A stretch of 59,882 bases of DNA, taken from Mesotaenium endlicherianum (taxonomy: Eukaryota; Streptophyta; Zygnematophyceae; Zygnematales; Mesotaeniaceae). The stretch is from positions 84,059 through 143,940 of the forward strand of contig WELA01004146.1 in the NCBI GenBank assembly GCA_009602735.1, given 5' to 3'. Positions 21,294 to 31,867 of this stretch are shown here, in pieces; position 1 is the first letter of the stretch; the number at the start of each line of letters is the position of its first letter. Both the position numbers and the translations under genes were made by a program. The notes below the pieces were generated by a model. It was given only the letters and a program-made list of their open reading frames with translations, was not told where the DNA came from and did no database searches.

Positions 21294-22447
21294 GCATGAT
21301 AGCCCTTTTCCTTACAATAAAAGCATAGTCCAGCCGTCATGAGAGCTTCTTTTTCAGCCGGGGAGAGTCTTGCTTTCTCTCCTTGCTGGTTTCTTGCATC
21401 ATAAGTGTCATTCGAGGGTCTTCCACTCTTCCAGGCAGCCGCGGGGTCCCTTATAATAACTCCAAGTTCCATGGGTGTGGGTCCAGATTCGGATGTGGAA
21501 GGGGTTGCGTACACCCGCGTCGCCGGTGCCCGTGAAGATGAAGGCACGGAGTGCTTGAAATCCAAGGTATCCACCTTTTGAGCCACTTCAATAATCTTTG
21601 AAAAGTACGTCAAGTCGCGCAATTCCTCTTTGTTTGCCACCATGGGCTTGAGGCCAGACACATAACGATCAATCTTCTCCTCGAGCGACATGTTAGGGAT
21701 CTCAAGAGTGAGGTCATGAAATGTGGATTCTTGAACGGACGTTGTTTGCTTGAGATGGCGAAGCTTTTCTCGAGCAATTTTCTCCGCATTGATGGGCATG
21801 CATTGCTTCTGGAGGGCTTCACAAAAATCCACCCATCTTGCATATGATGGTGGGGGCTCTTGGCCGGGTACGGGATGCGCCACAACTTGATATACAGCCG
21901 CTTGATAGTTACACCACCATGATGTTGCTGCTCCTCTGAGCAAGGTAACGACAAAAGGGACGTAGTTCTCCTCGGGTACTTCAAGAAATGTGAGGTACGT
22001 CTTCACTTGGTAGAGTCACAGATTCAGTTTGGCTCCTCTTCCAGGATTGAAAGTGTCTGGTTTGCCGGGCTTGATGAATTTCCTTGCTCTTGTAGGCTCT
22101 TGTGGAGGCACTTGAGCCGGGCCTGGATTTTGAGCGTTGCTCGCAATAGGGGCAACCATGGCAACCATAGCTTCTCTTGACGCTTGCACGGTTGCTTCGT
22201 AGGTGGTCAAGCCCACTCGGTTGTAGACGGTCATTAGGAAGGCTGCCTACTCATTTGCGGGAACCCCTTGTGGTGGGGTCAACTTTGCTATAGCGGCTGC
22301 CACAGGAATTGACGGTGCTCCTCCTTGTGGTGCTTCTTGTTGTTGCAGATTTTCTTGAGTGGGCTCTCTCATCGGCGTTGGAGAAGGGTCTCTTGGAGAG
22401 GAAGGGCTTCCTTCAAAAGCTTGCTGTTGGTCTTGAGGATTGGCCAT
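21294..22447 (-). pseudogene. R1 gag, broken
   Basis: Starts [13 protein letters not shown] at 22447, a counterpart of the R2 gag start. The capsid domain reads ATSWWCNYQAAVYQ and KIDRYVSGLKPMV, and ends with a zinc knuckle CFYCKEKG in which the following residues are shifted by the solo LTR junction. There are stops near 22245 and 22015 and a frame shift in the capsid relative to R2. Not expected to make a working capsid. Confidence 0.85.
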
Positions 22448-22471
22448 CTTCTTGTGCTACCAAAGTGCCTA

Positions 22472-22483
22472 GCTCCGATACCA
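22472..22483 (-). promoter_or_regulatory. R1 primer-binding site (initiator tRNA-Met)
   Basis: Minus strand TGGTATCGGAGC lies one base after the end of LTR b. It differs by one base from the usual plant initiator tRNA-Met site TGGTATCAGAGC. Confidence 0.8.
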
Positions 22484-22484
22484 C

Positions 22485-22987
22485 TGTAATGAAACAGATA
22501 GATGAAGTACTTAGTGAAATATTATACTTTATCTATTCAAGACAAGGATCTTTGAACACAAGTGGTAGCTTCTTGAAAGAGAGATGGCTTCTTGAAAGTT
22601 AATATAATTGTGGAATTTGGCAAGTACAAGAGTGATTCTAGAATGTCTTTCCATATTCTAGCTCTTGTTTATATACTTGCTACATAAGTAATTTCTAGGA
22701 AGGTGCATGCTGATGTGTTGGCACCCAACACATCCCAAAACTTGCCACCTCTTTTTAGAATAATGTACACATGTCCTTTTGACCTAAAAATGGCACATTT
22801 GACTTTTGCCACATGGAGTTCTTCTAGGTCTTTCCTCTAACTTCGAAAATGCCTTGGAAGGTTCAAAGGACATGAACCAAGTTACTAGAGTACCTATTCA
22901 CACTTGACTCCACACAATACTACTCCAAATATATTTGAAAACATTAAAATATATGCAAACTAATATATAATAACTCAAATCACTACA
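22485..22987 (-). mobile_element. R-family LTR b, shared by R1 (5' LTR) and R2 (3' LTR)
   Basis: A 503-bp LTR begins TGTAATG (G to A versus the other copies) and ends CACTACA. The R1 primer site is on its left and the R2 3' non-coding region with its G-rich tract is on its right, so one LTR serves both copies. Confidence 0.9.
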
Positions 22988-23671
22988 TAACCCCCCCGAT
23001 AGAAAAAGCGACGTCTCGGCGCGTCAAGTCAGGTCTTACACATGTGGAGCAAACTAGTCAACAGTTTCAAGTCAGATGCCACACATGTGAAGAGGACTAG
23101 TCAAAGGCGCCAAGTCAGGTGCTACACATGTAAGGTAGACTAGGCAAGGTCGTAGGTGGTGTGACCTTATTGGCTAGCCTACTCCTTAATGATAAAGAAA
23201 ATTGTACAAGTTGGCCCAGAATCTGCCACGAACTCAAAAATTCATAGCGGCCACAGAACTGCTCCAAATCTGAAAATTCGAGTGCCAGACGGACCGCGTC
23301 GGAGAACTCTACCGGGTCACCAAATTTGAGAGCATTCTAATTTTTGGAGTGTCGTTGAGAGCTGAGAGAGTAGACACTTCTCCAAATCTGTGCAGAACCT
23401 TCTGAAAATCATAAGTCCTTCTATACTTCTCCAAATTCTCCAAACTAAGTCTCAAACTGGGCGCTGTAAGATGTTCTACCAGAGTCTTGAGTTTCAGAGC
23501 ATTCCAAGTTCAAGGGAGGGCACAATGTCAGAAGGCATATTCTGCCCTAACAATGCCAGCAGCCTGATTCCCTTCTACTTAGAGCATCATATCTCTCTCA
23601 CCAGTGCTTCAAATTGAGCAAACTTGGAGTCTAAATGACCGGCTACTCATGGACTACACCTACATAAATTT
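22988..23671 (-). other. R2 3' non-coding region
   Basis: Same organisation as in R1: a C-run next to LTR b, then three imperfect units of about 45 bp (AAGTCAG, ACACATGTG, GACTAGTCAA) at about 23020-23150, then AT-rich sequence. Confidence 0.7.
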
Positions 23672-25280
23672 TCAGAGTTTATTATGCAGAGACCTATCAC
23701 CATTAGCAATTTTAGTTTGCTGTCCAGAAACTGTGAGAAGAGAAGAGTGTCTATTGTCATTTTTTCCTCTTTCTTGTTCTTGCAGGCTGCCTCCAAAGGG
23801 TCTTCTGCTGCTTCTTGATGGTGGCAGGCTGCCTCCCTGAAGTCTTCGGGCTTCTAGTAGAGAGACTTGGGGCTGGTCCAAGATGGGGGTTGGCGGCATG
23901 GAAGCGCTTCAACTTTCTCTAAACTTTGTCAAGGTAGTGCTCCGCCACCCAACTATTCTCCGAATCTGGATANTCCGCCACCCAACTATCCTCCGAATCT
24001 GGATATCCTTTCCACTTGATCAAGTATTGCTGCTGTCTCCTGAAATTTCTCATAGCCACTATGTCTTCCACTTCGTACTCCAAATGATCATCCACTATTG
24101 TTGGGGCTGGTGGGGTTGTCACACGTCCTGGGAACTTGTTGTCGGGTTGCATATACGGCTTGAAGAGGGAAGCGTGGAATACGGGGTCGATGTGCATAGT
24201 CTGGGGAAGTTCTAGCTTGAAAGCAACGGGGTTGACTTGCTGGATAATCTTGAAGGGTCCCAAATACTTGCGAGAAAAATTGCTGCCGGCAGGCCTGTTG
24301 TTCAGGGAAATATTCTTGGATGATAGTAACACGTTGATACCCGCTCTGTACGTAATTTCTCTTCTGGACCTGTTTGCCACTCTTGCTTGAGCATCTTGTG
24401 CGTGTTGTAGAGCTTTCTCGGCTGCTGCAAGGGCTGCTTCTAATGTCTCCAAAAAATCAATGGTTGCAGGTACTTCATCATGGCCAACCGTGAAGCTCAG
24501 TGGCGTGGTCGGATGGAAGCCATAGTTGAGGAAGAATGGGGACTCTTGGGTAGAGGCCTGCGTAGTGTTGTTGTAGGCAAACTCGAGGGAGGTCAAGTTC
24601 ATGTCCCAGTCTTGCTCCAGGGTAGACACGTAGGCCTTTAGAGAGGTCTTTAGGGTACGATTCATACGCTCGGTTTGCCCATCTGATTGTGGGTGGTAGG
24701 CAGTAGACATATCCAGCGATGTACCCAAGTTCTTGAAGAGATTTTTCCAGAAATGGCTTGTGAATCTTGGATCTCTATCTGACACAATTCTTGATGGTAG
24801 TCCATGGAGTCGGAAGATGTTGTCAAAGATGAGCCTTGCAAGTTGTGGTGCTGTGGCCTTAGTCGTCGTGGGAATAAAATGAGCCATCTTGGTAAGTCTG
24901 TCCACCACCGTGAGTATTGCATTATGGCCTCGAGGTGTCACGGGCAAGTCCACGATAAGGTCCATTGAGATGTCCGTCCATTGTCTTTCGGGGATTGGTA
25001 GTGGTTGGAGGAGTCCTCCCGCCTTTTGCGATGATGGCTTGATTCTTTGGCATGTGTCACAGCTCCTGCAGTACTCCTTGACTTGCTTAGACATGCCTGG
25101 CCAACAATAAGTCCTAGCTAGAACGCCCGTGGTCCTTAGGATTCCAAAGTGTCCTCCAAGAGGGTTGTCGTGTGCTTCTCGTAGAAGCAAGAGCCGGAGG
25201 TCTATGTCATTAGGAACACATCTCTGGCCCGTATCTTGCCTCACCCAATAATTGCCTTCTTGCTTCTTGTATGGGTCCAA
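23672..25280 (-). pseudogene. R2 integrase and chromodomain
   Basis: Joins element cDNA to chromatin. The minus-strand frame from 25280 has the HHCC zinc module (LREAHDNPLGGHFG ... SCDTCQRIKPSS) and the catalytic triad in WTDISMDLIVD, IVSDRDPRF and SDGQTERMNRTLK. The C-terminal GPFKIIQQVNPVAFKL module follows, then a chromodomain (MRNFRRQQQYLIKWKGYPDSE) expected to guide insertion to chromatin marks. At 23972 an N is flanked by two copies of the YPDSE(D/N)SWVA segment. The protein tail continues to 23672 in a Ser/Arg-rich stretch. It is separated from RNase H by a one-base deletion near 25330, which R1 lacks. Confidence 0.9.
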
Positions 25281-25288
25281 GGCTGCTT

Positions 25289-25924
25289 CTACGTTCTTGT
25301 AGTAAGGGTCTCTTTCATAGGCGGCTGAAGTCGAGCTTCCAGATCTGTCTTCAATGATGTCATCACGGCGTTTAATTGCAGTCTTGAGAGGGGGTCAGCC
25401 GGGTTTGTCTTGCCGGGCTGGTACTGAATCGTGATGTTGTATTGTTGCAAGTATCCGCTCCATCTTGCTTGTCTCCTTGAGAGATACGGCTGCGTCTGGA
25501 GGTGCTTTAACGCCTCGTGGTCCGTGGTGACCAGTACTTTGCGTCCTTCAACGTAGCAGCGCCAAACCTTCAAGGCATGTACAATCGCCAATGCCTCTCG
25601 CTCCGTGGTTGTATAATTTTGCTCGGCTGGATTTAGCTTCTTTGACTCGTAGGCGACGGGTTGCAGTCCCTTGCCTTGGTCTTGAAGCAGGATTGCTCCT
25701 ATTGCATAGGAAGATGCATCGGTGATGACGTGGAAGGGCCAATCTGGGTTTGGACTTGGGAGAGTGAGCACCGGGGATGTGGTCAATCTTTGCTTTAACT
25801 CTTGAAATGCCTCTTCCTCTTTCTCGGTCCATGTATAAAGCCTGTCCTTCTTGAGTAGATCTGTCAGGGGAGCTGCTATGTGCGAGAAGCTTTGGATGAA
25901 TCTCCTGTACCAATAGGCAAATTC
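25289..25924 (-). pseudogene. R2 RNase H domain, downstream of an in-frame stop
   Basis: Same frame as the RT part but after a TAG at about 25925-25927, where R1 has a Leu codon (LQSFLGFANWYRRF). Contains FHVITDASSYAIGAILLQ, TTEREALAIVHALK and VLVTTDHEALKHLQ of the Ty3/gypsy RNase H. It ends where a one-base deletion shifts the frame. Confidence 0.88.
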
Positions 25925-27454
25925 CTAGAATGACTGGAGTTCTTTCTTGGTCGTGGGGGTTGGCCATTCCTCCACCACCGTGGTCTTCTTGGGGTCCATC
26001 TTGATGCCATCAGCAGTCACGTGGAGACCTAGGAACTCCACTTCTTGTTTGGCAAACTCGCACTTTGACTCCTTTGCAAATAGCTTGTTTTGCTTCAATA
26101 CTTCAAGGACTTCTTTCAAGTGTCTCGCATGCTCTTCAAGGGTCTTGCTGTAGATAAGGATGTCATCGATGAATACCACCACAAATCTGTCCAACATGGG
26201 CTGAAATATGGTGTTCATCATAGTCATGAAAGTTGCTGGCGCGTTGGTGAGTCCAAATGGCAGGACCATGAACTCAAAATGTCCATATCTTGTCCTGAAT
26301 GCCGTCTTCTCTATGTCCGGTTCTGCGATGCGAATCTGGTGGTAGCCGCTCCGTAAGTCAATCTTCGTGAAGTACTTGGCTCCAACCAGCCGGTCCATGA
26401 GCTCATCCATGCGCGGCAGCGGGTATCGATTCTTGATGGTGATCTTGTTGAGGGCGCGATAGTCCACACACATCCTCAAGGTACCATCTTTCTTCTTGAC
26501 AAATAGCACCGGGGCTCCAAATGGCGACTTGCTAGGTCGAATGAAGCCATGCTCCAGTAGCTCCTTGATTTGCTTCTTGACTTCGTCTAGCTCCGTGTAT
26601 GACATTTTGAACGTAGGCCGAGAGATGGGCTTGCTTCCGGGCTCCAACTCTATCTTGTGGTCTACGAATCTTTTGGGGGGTAGGCCCTTGGGCAATTCCG
26701 GGGAGAACACTTCTTTGTAGTCCTCTAAGACTTCTTGTATCTCCTTGGGAACGGGGCTGCCTTCTTGACTCTCGATGTCTTTCTTGATGTCTTTTGGCGT
26801 GATCAAGGCCAAAAGAAGCTCGTGTCCCTTCCTCACAAGTCTCTTGAGTTGGAGGGCGGACAATAGTATCTCGTGTGCCGGCTTCTGGATGTCTTGGGTC
26901 TGGATATTCTGGATTGCGCGCAAAATACAGATTCTTGAAGTGATGTCATTCTTGATCTTGATAGTACCGGTCCTCCAATCAACTTGGGGGTTGTGCTTGG
27001 TCAACCAAGGCGTCCCTAGGATGACGTCGTACTTGCCCAATTGCATGGGGGAGAACACTACTCTATCCTTGAAGGACTTGATAGAGAGTGCCAAGGGGTA
27101 CGTCTTCTTGGAAGGGGTAGTATAGGAGAATCCATCGGGCATCATAATCTCCTCGTCGTGGTCAAGAGTTCGCATAGTAATACCGTGCTTGGTGGCAAAA
27201 TCTGCAGCAATGAAGTTGCCTTGAGCTCCGCTATCCACCAAGATGTGGACCTTCTCTCCTCCAAGGTAACCTCTCAAACTCATTGGGGCTGGAACGTCGT
27301 CTTCAACGGGGGTCTCCACCTCACTTGGCGTGTTGCCTTCTCGTGAAGTGGGTCTTGGGGTGGTAGGCTCCTGGCCTACCGGCGCTGTCCGTTTTTTGAC
27401 AACTTTTTGGGGCATGAAAGTGCACGATGGCCCTTTTCCTTGCAATAAAAGCAT
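25925..27454 (-). CDS. R2 pol: aspartic protease and reverse transcriptase
   Basis: 509 codons, in the -1 frame relative to gag and overlapping it by 79 bases; no initiation codon is needed if it is reached by frameshifting. Protease: [16 protein letters not shown] with the D-S-G active site (about residues 70-90). [41 protein letters not shown] (motif A Asp present), [13 protein letters not shown] and the metal-binding FIDD box. Ends at a premature TAG in the RT-RNase H connection. Reads as a recently active copy with one nonsense change. Confidence 0.9.
   Translation of the reverse strand: MLLLQGKGPSCTFMPQKVVKKRTAPVGQEPTTPRPTSREGNTPSEVETPVEDDVPAPMSLRGYLGGEKVHILVDSGAQGNFIAADFATKHGITMRTLDHDEEIMMPDGFSYTTPSKKTYPLALSIKSFKDRVVFSPMQLGKYDVILGTPWLTKHNPQVDWRTGTIKIKNDITSRICILRAIQNIQTQDIQKPAHEILLSALQLKRLVRKGHELLLALITPKDIKKDIESQEGSPVPKEIQEVLEDYKEVFSPELPKGLPPKRFVDHKIELEPGSKPISRPTFKMSYTELDEVKKQIKELLEHGFIRPSKSPFGAPVLFVKKKDGTLRMCVDYRALNKITIKNRYPLPRMDELMDRLVGAKYFTKIDLRSGYHQIRIAEPDIEKTAFRTRYGHFEFMVLPFGLTNAPATFMTMMNTIFQPMLDRFVVVFIDDILIYSKTLEEHARHLKEVLEVLKQNKLFAKESKCEFAKQEVEFLGLHVTADGIKMDPKKTTVVEEWPTPTTKKELQSF
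27362..27397 (-). promoter_or_regulatory. Programmed -1 ribosomal frameshift signal at gag-pol
   Basis: On the minus strand the gag frame ends TCA AAA AAC GGA ... TAG. A AAA AAC (27391-27397) is a canonical -1 slippery heptamer in the correct phase. After a 10-base spacer comes a perfect 7-bp hairpin, GGTAGGC-CAGGA-GCCTACC (27362-27380), which contains the gag stop codon. A -1 slip moves exactly into the pol frame. In R1 the heptamer is mutated to A AAA ATG but the hairpin is unchanged. Confidence 0.75.
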
Positions 27455-28656
27455 AGTCCAGCCGTCATGAGAGCTTCTTTTTCAGCCGGGGAGAGTCTTG
27501 CTTTCACTCCTTGCTGGTTTCTTGCATCATAAGTGTCATTGGAGGGTCTTCCACTCTTCCGGGCAGCCGCGGGGTCCCTTTTAATAACTCCGATTTCCAT
27601 GGGTGTGGGTCCAGATTCGGATGTGGAAGGGGCTGCGTACACCCGCGTCGTCGGTACCCGTGAAGATGAAGGCACGGAGTGCTTGAAATCCAAGGTATCC
27701 ACCTTTTGGGCCACTTCAATGATCTTTGAGAAGTCCGTCAAGTCGCGTAACTCCACTTCCTTTGCCACCTTGGGTTTGAGGCCAAAGATGTAGCGGTCAA
27801 TCTTCTCCTCGAGAGACATGTTGGGGATCTCAAGAGTGAGGGCGTGAAATCTGGATGTATACTCTTGAACGGACGTCGTTTGCTTGAGATGGTGGAGCTT
27901 TCCTCGGGCAATCTTCTCCGCATTGATGGGCATGAATTGCTTCTTGAGGGCCTCACGAAAATCTGCCCATCTTGCATATGATGGTGGGGGCTCTTGGCCG
28001 AGCATGGGGTGCGCCATAGCTTGATATATAGCCGCTTGATAGTTACGCCACCATGATGTTGCTGCTCCTCTAAGTAAGGTAACGGCAAAGGGAACGTAGT
28101 CCTCCTCGGGTACTTCAAGGAATGCGAGGTACGTCTCCACTTGGTAGAGCCATAAATTCAGGTTGGCACCTTTCCCGGGGTTGAAAGTGTCGGGTTTGCC
28201 GGGCTTGATGAGTTTCCTTGCTCTCGTTGGCTCTTGTGGAGGCGCTTGAGCCGGGGCTGGATTTTGAGCATTGCTCGCAATAGGGGCAACCATGGCAGCC
28301 ATAGCTTCTCTTGACGCTTGCACGGTTGCTTCATAGGTGGCCAAGCCCACTTGGTTGTGGACGGTCATTAGGAAGGCTGCCCACTCATTTGCGGGAACTC
28401 CTTGTGGTGGGGTCAACTTTGCTATAGCGGCTGCCACGGGATTTGACGGTGCTCCTCCTTGTGGTGCTTCTTGTTGTTGGAGATTTCCTTGAGTAGGCTC
28501 TCCCATCGACGCTGGAGGAGGGTGTGCTCCTCCTTGTGGTGCTTCTTGTTGTTGCAGATTTTCTTGAGTGGGCTCTCCCATCGGCGCTGGAGGAGGGTGT
28601 CTTGGAGAGGAAGGGCTTCCTTCGAAAGCTTGCTGTTGGTCTTGAGGATCGGCCAT
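27376..28656 (-). CDS. R2 gag (capsid and nucleocapsid)
   Basis: An intact 426-residue frame starts at an ATG 24 bases after the primer-binding site ([13 protein letters not shown]). The N-terminus (1-90) is Pro/Gln-rich with two direct repeats of GEPTQ(E/G)[12 protein letters not shown]. The capsid domain (about 150-300) has [39 protein letters not shown] and [12 protein letters not shown] single CCHC zinc knuckle ([14 protein letters not shown]) is near residue 405 and the protein ends soon after at the frameshift site. Confidence 0.93.
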   Translation of the reverse strand: MADPQDQQQAFEGSPSSPRHPPPAPMGEPTQENLQQQEAPQGGAHPPPASMGEPTQGNLQQQEAPQGGAPSNPVAAAIAKLTPPQGVPANEWAAFLMTVHNQVGLATYEATVQASREAMAAMVAPIASNAQNPAPAQAPPQEPTRARKLIKPGKPDTFNPGKGANLNLWLYQVETYLAFLEVPEEDYVPFAVTLLRGAATSWWRNYQAAIYQAMAHPMLGQEPPPSYARWADFREALKKQFMPINAEKIARGKLHHLKQTTSVQEYTSRFHALTLEIPNMSLEEKIDRYIFGLKPKVAKEVELRDLTDFSKIIEVAQKVDTLDFKHSVPSSSRVPTTRVYAAPSTSESGPTPMEIGVIKRDPAAARKSGRPSNDTYDARNQQGVKARLSPAEKEALMTAGLCFYCKEKGHRALSCPKKLSKNGQRR

Positions 28657-28680
28657 CTTCTTGTGCTACCAAAGTGCCTA

Positions 28681-28692
28681 GCTCCGATACCA
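28681..28692 (-). promoter_or_regulatory. R2 primer-binding site (initiator tRNA-Met)
   Basis: Minus strand TGGTATCGGAGC, one base from the end of LTR c; identical to that of R1. Confidence 0.85.
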
Positions 28693-28693
28693 C

Positions 28694-29195
28694 TGTAGTG
28701 AAACAGATAGATAAAGTACTTAGTAAAACAGAATACTTTATCTATTCAAGACAAGGATCTTTGAACACAAGTGGTAGCTTCTTGAAAGAGAGATGGCTTC
28801 TTGAAAGTTAATATATTTCTGGATTTTGGCAAGTACAAGAGTGATTCTGGAATGTCTTTCTATGTTCTAGCTCTTGTTTATATACTTGCTACATAAGTAA
28901 TTTCTAGGAAGGTGTATGTTGATGTGTTGGCACCCAACACATCCCAAAACTTGCCACCTCTTTCTAGAATAATGTACACATGTCCTTTTGACCTAAAAAT
29001 GGCACATCTGACTTTTGCCACATGGAGTTCTTCTAGGTCTTTCCTCTAACTTCGAAAATGCCTTGGAAGGTTCAAAGGACATGAACCAAGTTACTAGAGT
29101 ACCTATTCACACTTGACTCCACACAATACTACTCCAAATATATTTGAAAACATTAAATATATGCAAACTAATATATAATGACTCAAATCACTACA
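28694..29195 (-). mobile_element. R-family LTR c (5' LTR of R2)
   Basis: 502 bp, TGTAGTG...CACTACA. It is very like the nested solo LTR and LTR b by eye. It abuts the resumed E LTR (GCGACTTTCCGAAAAG) at 29196. Confidence 0.92.
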
Positions 29196-29743
29196 GCGAC
29201 TTTCCGAAAAGTTGCGACTGTTCGCGGAGTCGCGTACACGTGCTTTTGTCATGAATCGATAGGTATGTCAACTACTTCGCCAATTGGTGAGGTGTGAACG
29301 ATTCAAACAAAGGCGCAAGATCGAATTCGCATGAATGCAAAGTCATTTTGCTTATTTTGTTTTGTTTGTCTTTTGCGACTAAGTTTGGGTTAGCGACTCG
29401 TCGTTGAACGGAAATCGGTGACTGTGCATTATCCAAAATGAAGACAATCAAAATAACTTATTTAATCAATGATTAATTAAATTAACATCTCATAATCAAT
29501 CAAGGTAACTTTATGAATATTTATGTCGTACTATTGCGAAGTAGTCGAATTACTTTACGACGCTTTTTGCAATAACATCTCGGTTGTTTCGCCAATCGAC
29601 CAAGAATTAGTCGATACACGTGTGTGGCAAATAATTCATCAAGAGGCAATCATTAATAAACCAATATATCGATAAATAGTATAGCGTATTTTAGGCAATT
29701 AGGAAAATATCCTAAATACGCCTAAAAAGCTCAGATTGTTACA
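29196..29743 (-). mobile_element. E-family LTR, right piece
   Basis: Continues the LTR interrupted at 15154: CGCGGAGTCGCGTACA, the decayed tRNA-like segment (29275-29345), ATGTCGTACT, CGACGCTTTTTGCAATA, ending AGCTCAGATTGTTACA. With the left piece it makes about 0.9 kb. No internal E sequence adjoins, so it looks like a solo LTR, but I see no clear 5-bp duplication at its outer ends. Confidence 0.75.
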
Positions 29744-29904
29744 CACTTAGGCGTGTAGACAAAGCAAGGCAATCAATTAACCTGCATAAGTTGGCACGAC
29801 GACATATGGCAGGCATATAAAAATGGCTTACAAGAACGCTTGTTAGCGCATCACAGGGAAGTCGAGAATAGAGACGCTAGAATGTAATGTAATTTGTTGT
29901 CGTC

Positions 29905-30470
29905 AATAAGGCGCCCCTCACGTAACCCTTGTGAGGGAATTCAGTAAGGGGCTCGCACGTGCGCGTCGGACTTCCTTGTCGTTTCGGCGTGTTCGGGATC
30001 CTTCGTGAACCTTTCATCGACGTCGATGCAGGATTGGATTGTGCCAGGCCGGCGCAGTATTAGTGCTCGTTGTGAGGTCGAAATCGTCACTTTCTTTTTT
30101 TGTGTGTTTGTGCTGGGACACCTGACGAGGACTGACGGGCATTGGCCGCCGGCGGGAGGGGAGCGGTGGGGCCGGACCGGCCGAGGTGAGTTGTGTCGAC
30201 GCTCCCTCGTCTTTTTGGTTGTTGGACATGGCGAGGTTCCTCTTCTTGCTTGACTCCGCCTTGTTTTCGTGATGGTTCATTTTGTTGATTTGTTCATTTT
30301 TTTTGATTTTGTATTGACGGCGATGGTCGCCGCCAATGTTGTCGACGTTTTGAGTTTTGTCGTGCACGTTCTGATTTGTCGTCATCGTTCGGGGGCGTCC
30401 GTGAGGGGAAATTGTCGGCCCCCTCACAAAAATTGAGTTCGATGCAGTATGTGGTGTGGTTTGTGGGCGT
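29905..30470. repeat. 568-bp tandem repeat, unit 1
   Basis: Begins near AATAAGGCGCCCCTCACG and ends after GTCGGCCCCCTCACAAA. Contains CACGTGCGCGTCGG, GACGTCGATGCAG, a GC-rich core (GCCGCCGGCGGGAGGGGAGCG) followed by CCGAGGTGAGTTGTGTCGAC, and TTCGGGGGCGTCCGTGAGGGG. CCCCTCAC and GTGAGGGG recur as inverted pairs at both ends. Confidence 0.85.
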
Positions 30471-31040
30471 CAGTAAGGCGCCCCTCACGTAGCCTTTGTG
30501 AGGGGGAAATCAATAAGGGCCCTGGCACGTGCGCGTCGGGCTTCCTCGTCGTTTTGACGTGTTCGATTTGCTCGGGATCGTTCGAGACCCTTCCTTGACG
30601 TCGATGCAGACTTCGATTGCGCCGTGCCGGCGCGTGATAAATGCTCGTTGGGGGGTTGTCATGGTCATTTGCTTTTCTTGTGTGTTTTTGCAGGGGCGCT
30701 GAGCGGCGACTGACGGGCCATGGCCGCTGGCGGGAGGGGAGCGGGGGGGCGGACAGGGCCGAGGTGAGTTGTGTCGACCCTCCCTCGTCTTTTCGGTGTC
30801 GAACATGGGCGCGGTGCCTCCTCTTGCTTGGCCCCGCCTTGTTTTCGTGATAGTTCATTCTGTTGATTTTTTTAATTTTGTTCCGATGGCAAACTCCGCG
30901 GTCGATATCGTCGACGTTTTTACTTTTGTCGTGCATGTTTCGATTTGTCGTCATCGTTCGGGGGCGTCCGTGAGGGGAACTTTGTCGGCCCCCTCACAAA
31001 CATTGAATTGCGATGCAGTATGTATGATATGTATTTTCGT
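30471..31040. repeat. 568-bp tandem repeat, unit 2
   Basis: Repeats unit 1 in order at an offset of 567-570 bp, with substitutions and small indels: GGCGCCCCTCACGTAGCC, GACGTCGATGCAGAC, core ATGGCCGCTGGCGGGAGGGG, CCGAGGTGAGTTGTGTCGAC and CCGTGAGGGGAAC...CCCCTCAC. Confidence 0.85.
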
Positions 31041-31867
31041 GCATAAAGGGCTCGAAAGTTAAAGACCAAGAACAGAGTCGCTAGTATCAATTGGTAGTTT
31101 GTGGTGTGCGTGCGATCGCGCGCGACGGCCTGCAACGGGCCGAATTTGCTAGAGCGCAACCGTGCGCGACGCCTGGCGAGCGTGTGCGATCTGGGCGAAA
31201 GCCCAATTTCCGTGCGAGGGGACGGCGACCTGTCGCGAACGAATTGTGCGAGTACTGGTGGATGGGGGAAGGCATGTACTCTCACGTCACTTGTCGTCAG
31301 TCGTGTTCGAGATGATTCGAAACGGTCGAGACTTCCAGTCCGGACCCCTTGAGCAATTGATGCCTGCAAAATCGGGTTCAAAAATACCCAGAATTCGTAG
31401 GCCTCGTCGGATCAGCGTCAGCAAGCTCGAGGTGAAATAGATTGTCAGGTGATCCTGGGTGAACCCCCTTTCACCTCCTTCAATAGACCGCATCCTCTTA
31501 TCGCCACTCAACGCCGTGATCTCTGAATATATTGGAACAGATGTGGGAATGCTTATTTCGCTAGAATGTAAGAACAACCAATGAGAGCCATGGGTTTGAC
31601 GTAACTCACGGAAGGTGCATAATTTGAAGTAGTGAAGACTAGTCTTCAAAAATAATCCCATCCTAAGTACCTGGAGGCAAACACGAAAGCGGGGGGGCTA
31701 TTTGGTGTTATTTGGGCAACAGAGCGGCGTGCATAACGGCAAAACAATGTGGATTTGACGATCTGGGCGGATGAACAGAATATCCTCGTCGACGAATGAA
31801 CACTCCTCGGTATACGAGTAGACGCAAAGTGGAAACATCAAGGTGCGGGTGCAAGTTCTGGGTATGC
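31041..31867. other. Spacer between repeat units 2 and 3
   Basis: GC-rich in its first 300 bp, with open frames on both strands that show no family resemblance. I see no supported gene. Confidence 0.4.

Larger units (their letters stand above)
15155..22987 (-). mobile_element. Chromovirus R1: left copy of a tandem Ty3/gypsy array
   Basis: Minus-strand order is LTR b (22485-22987), primer site, gag, protease, RT, RNase H, integrase, chromodomain, 3' region, LTR a. R1 shares LTR b with R2. It is interrupted by two solo LTRs, one of its own family at 20786-21288 and one of another family at 18706-19445, and its frames are broken in several places. Confidence 0.9.
22485..29195 (-). mobile_element. 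Chromovirus R2: right copy of the tandem Ty3/gypsy array
   Basis: LTR c (28694-29195), primer site, gag, protease-RT-RNase H, integrase-chromodomain, 3' region, LTR b. It is 6.7 kb with the normal Ty3/gypsy domain order and integrase followed by a chromodomain, placing it among chromoviruses. Defects seen are one in-frame stop in pol, one 1-base deletion between RNase H and integrase, and an N with duplicated flanks in the chromodomain. Confidence 0.92.

Noticed and set aside
15655..23160. CRISPR-like array in the 45-bp repeat units of R 3' regions
   Set aside because: Only three imperfect units, no uniform spacers, and they lie inside a eukaryotic retrotransposon.
14806..29743. A 5-bp target duplication around the split E LTR and around the R array
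   Set aside because: The outer flanks (TACAC versus CACTT) and the inner ones (ACTTC versus GCGAC) do not match, so the junctions are rearranged or the boundaries are off by some bases.
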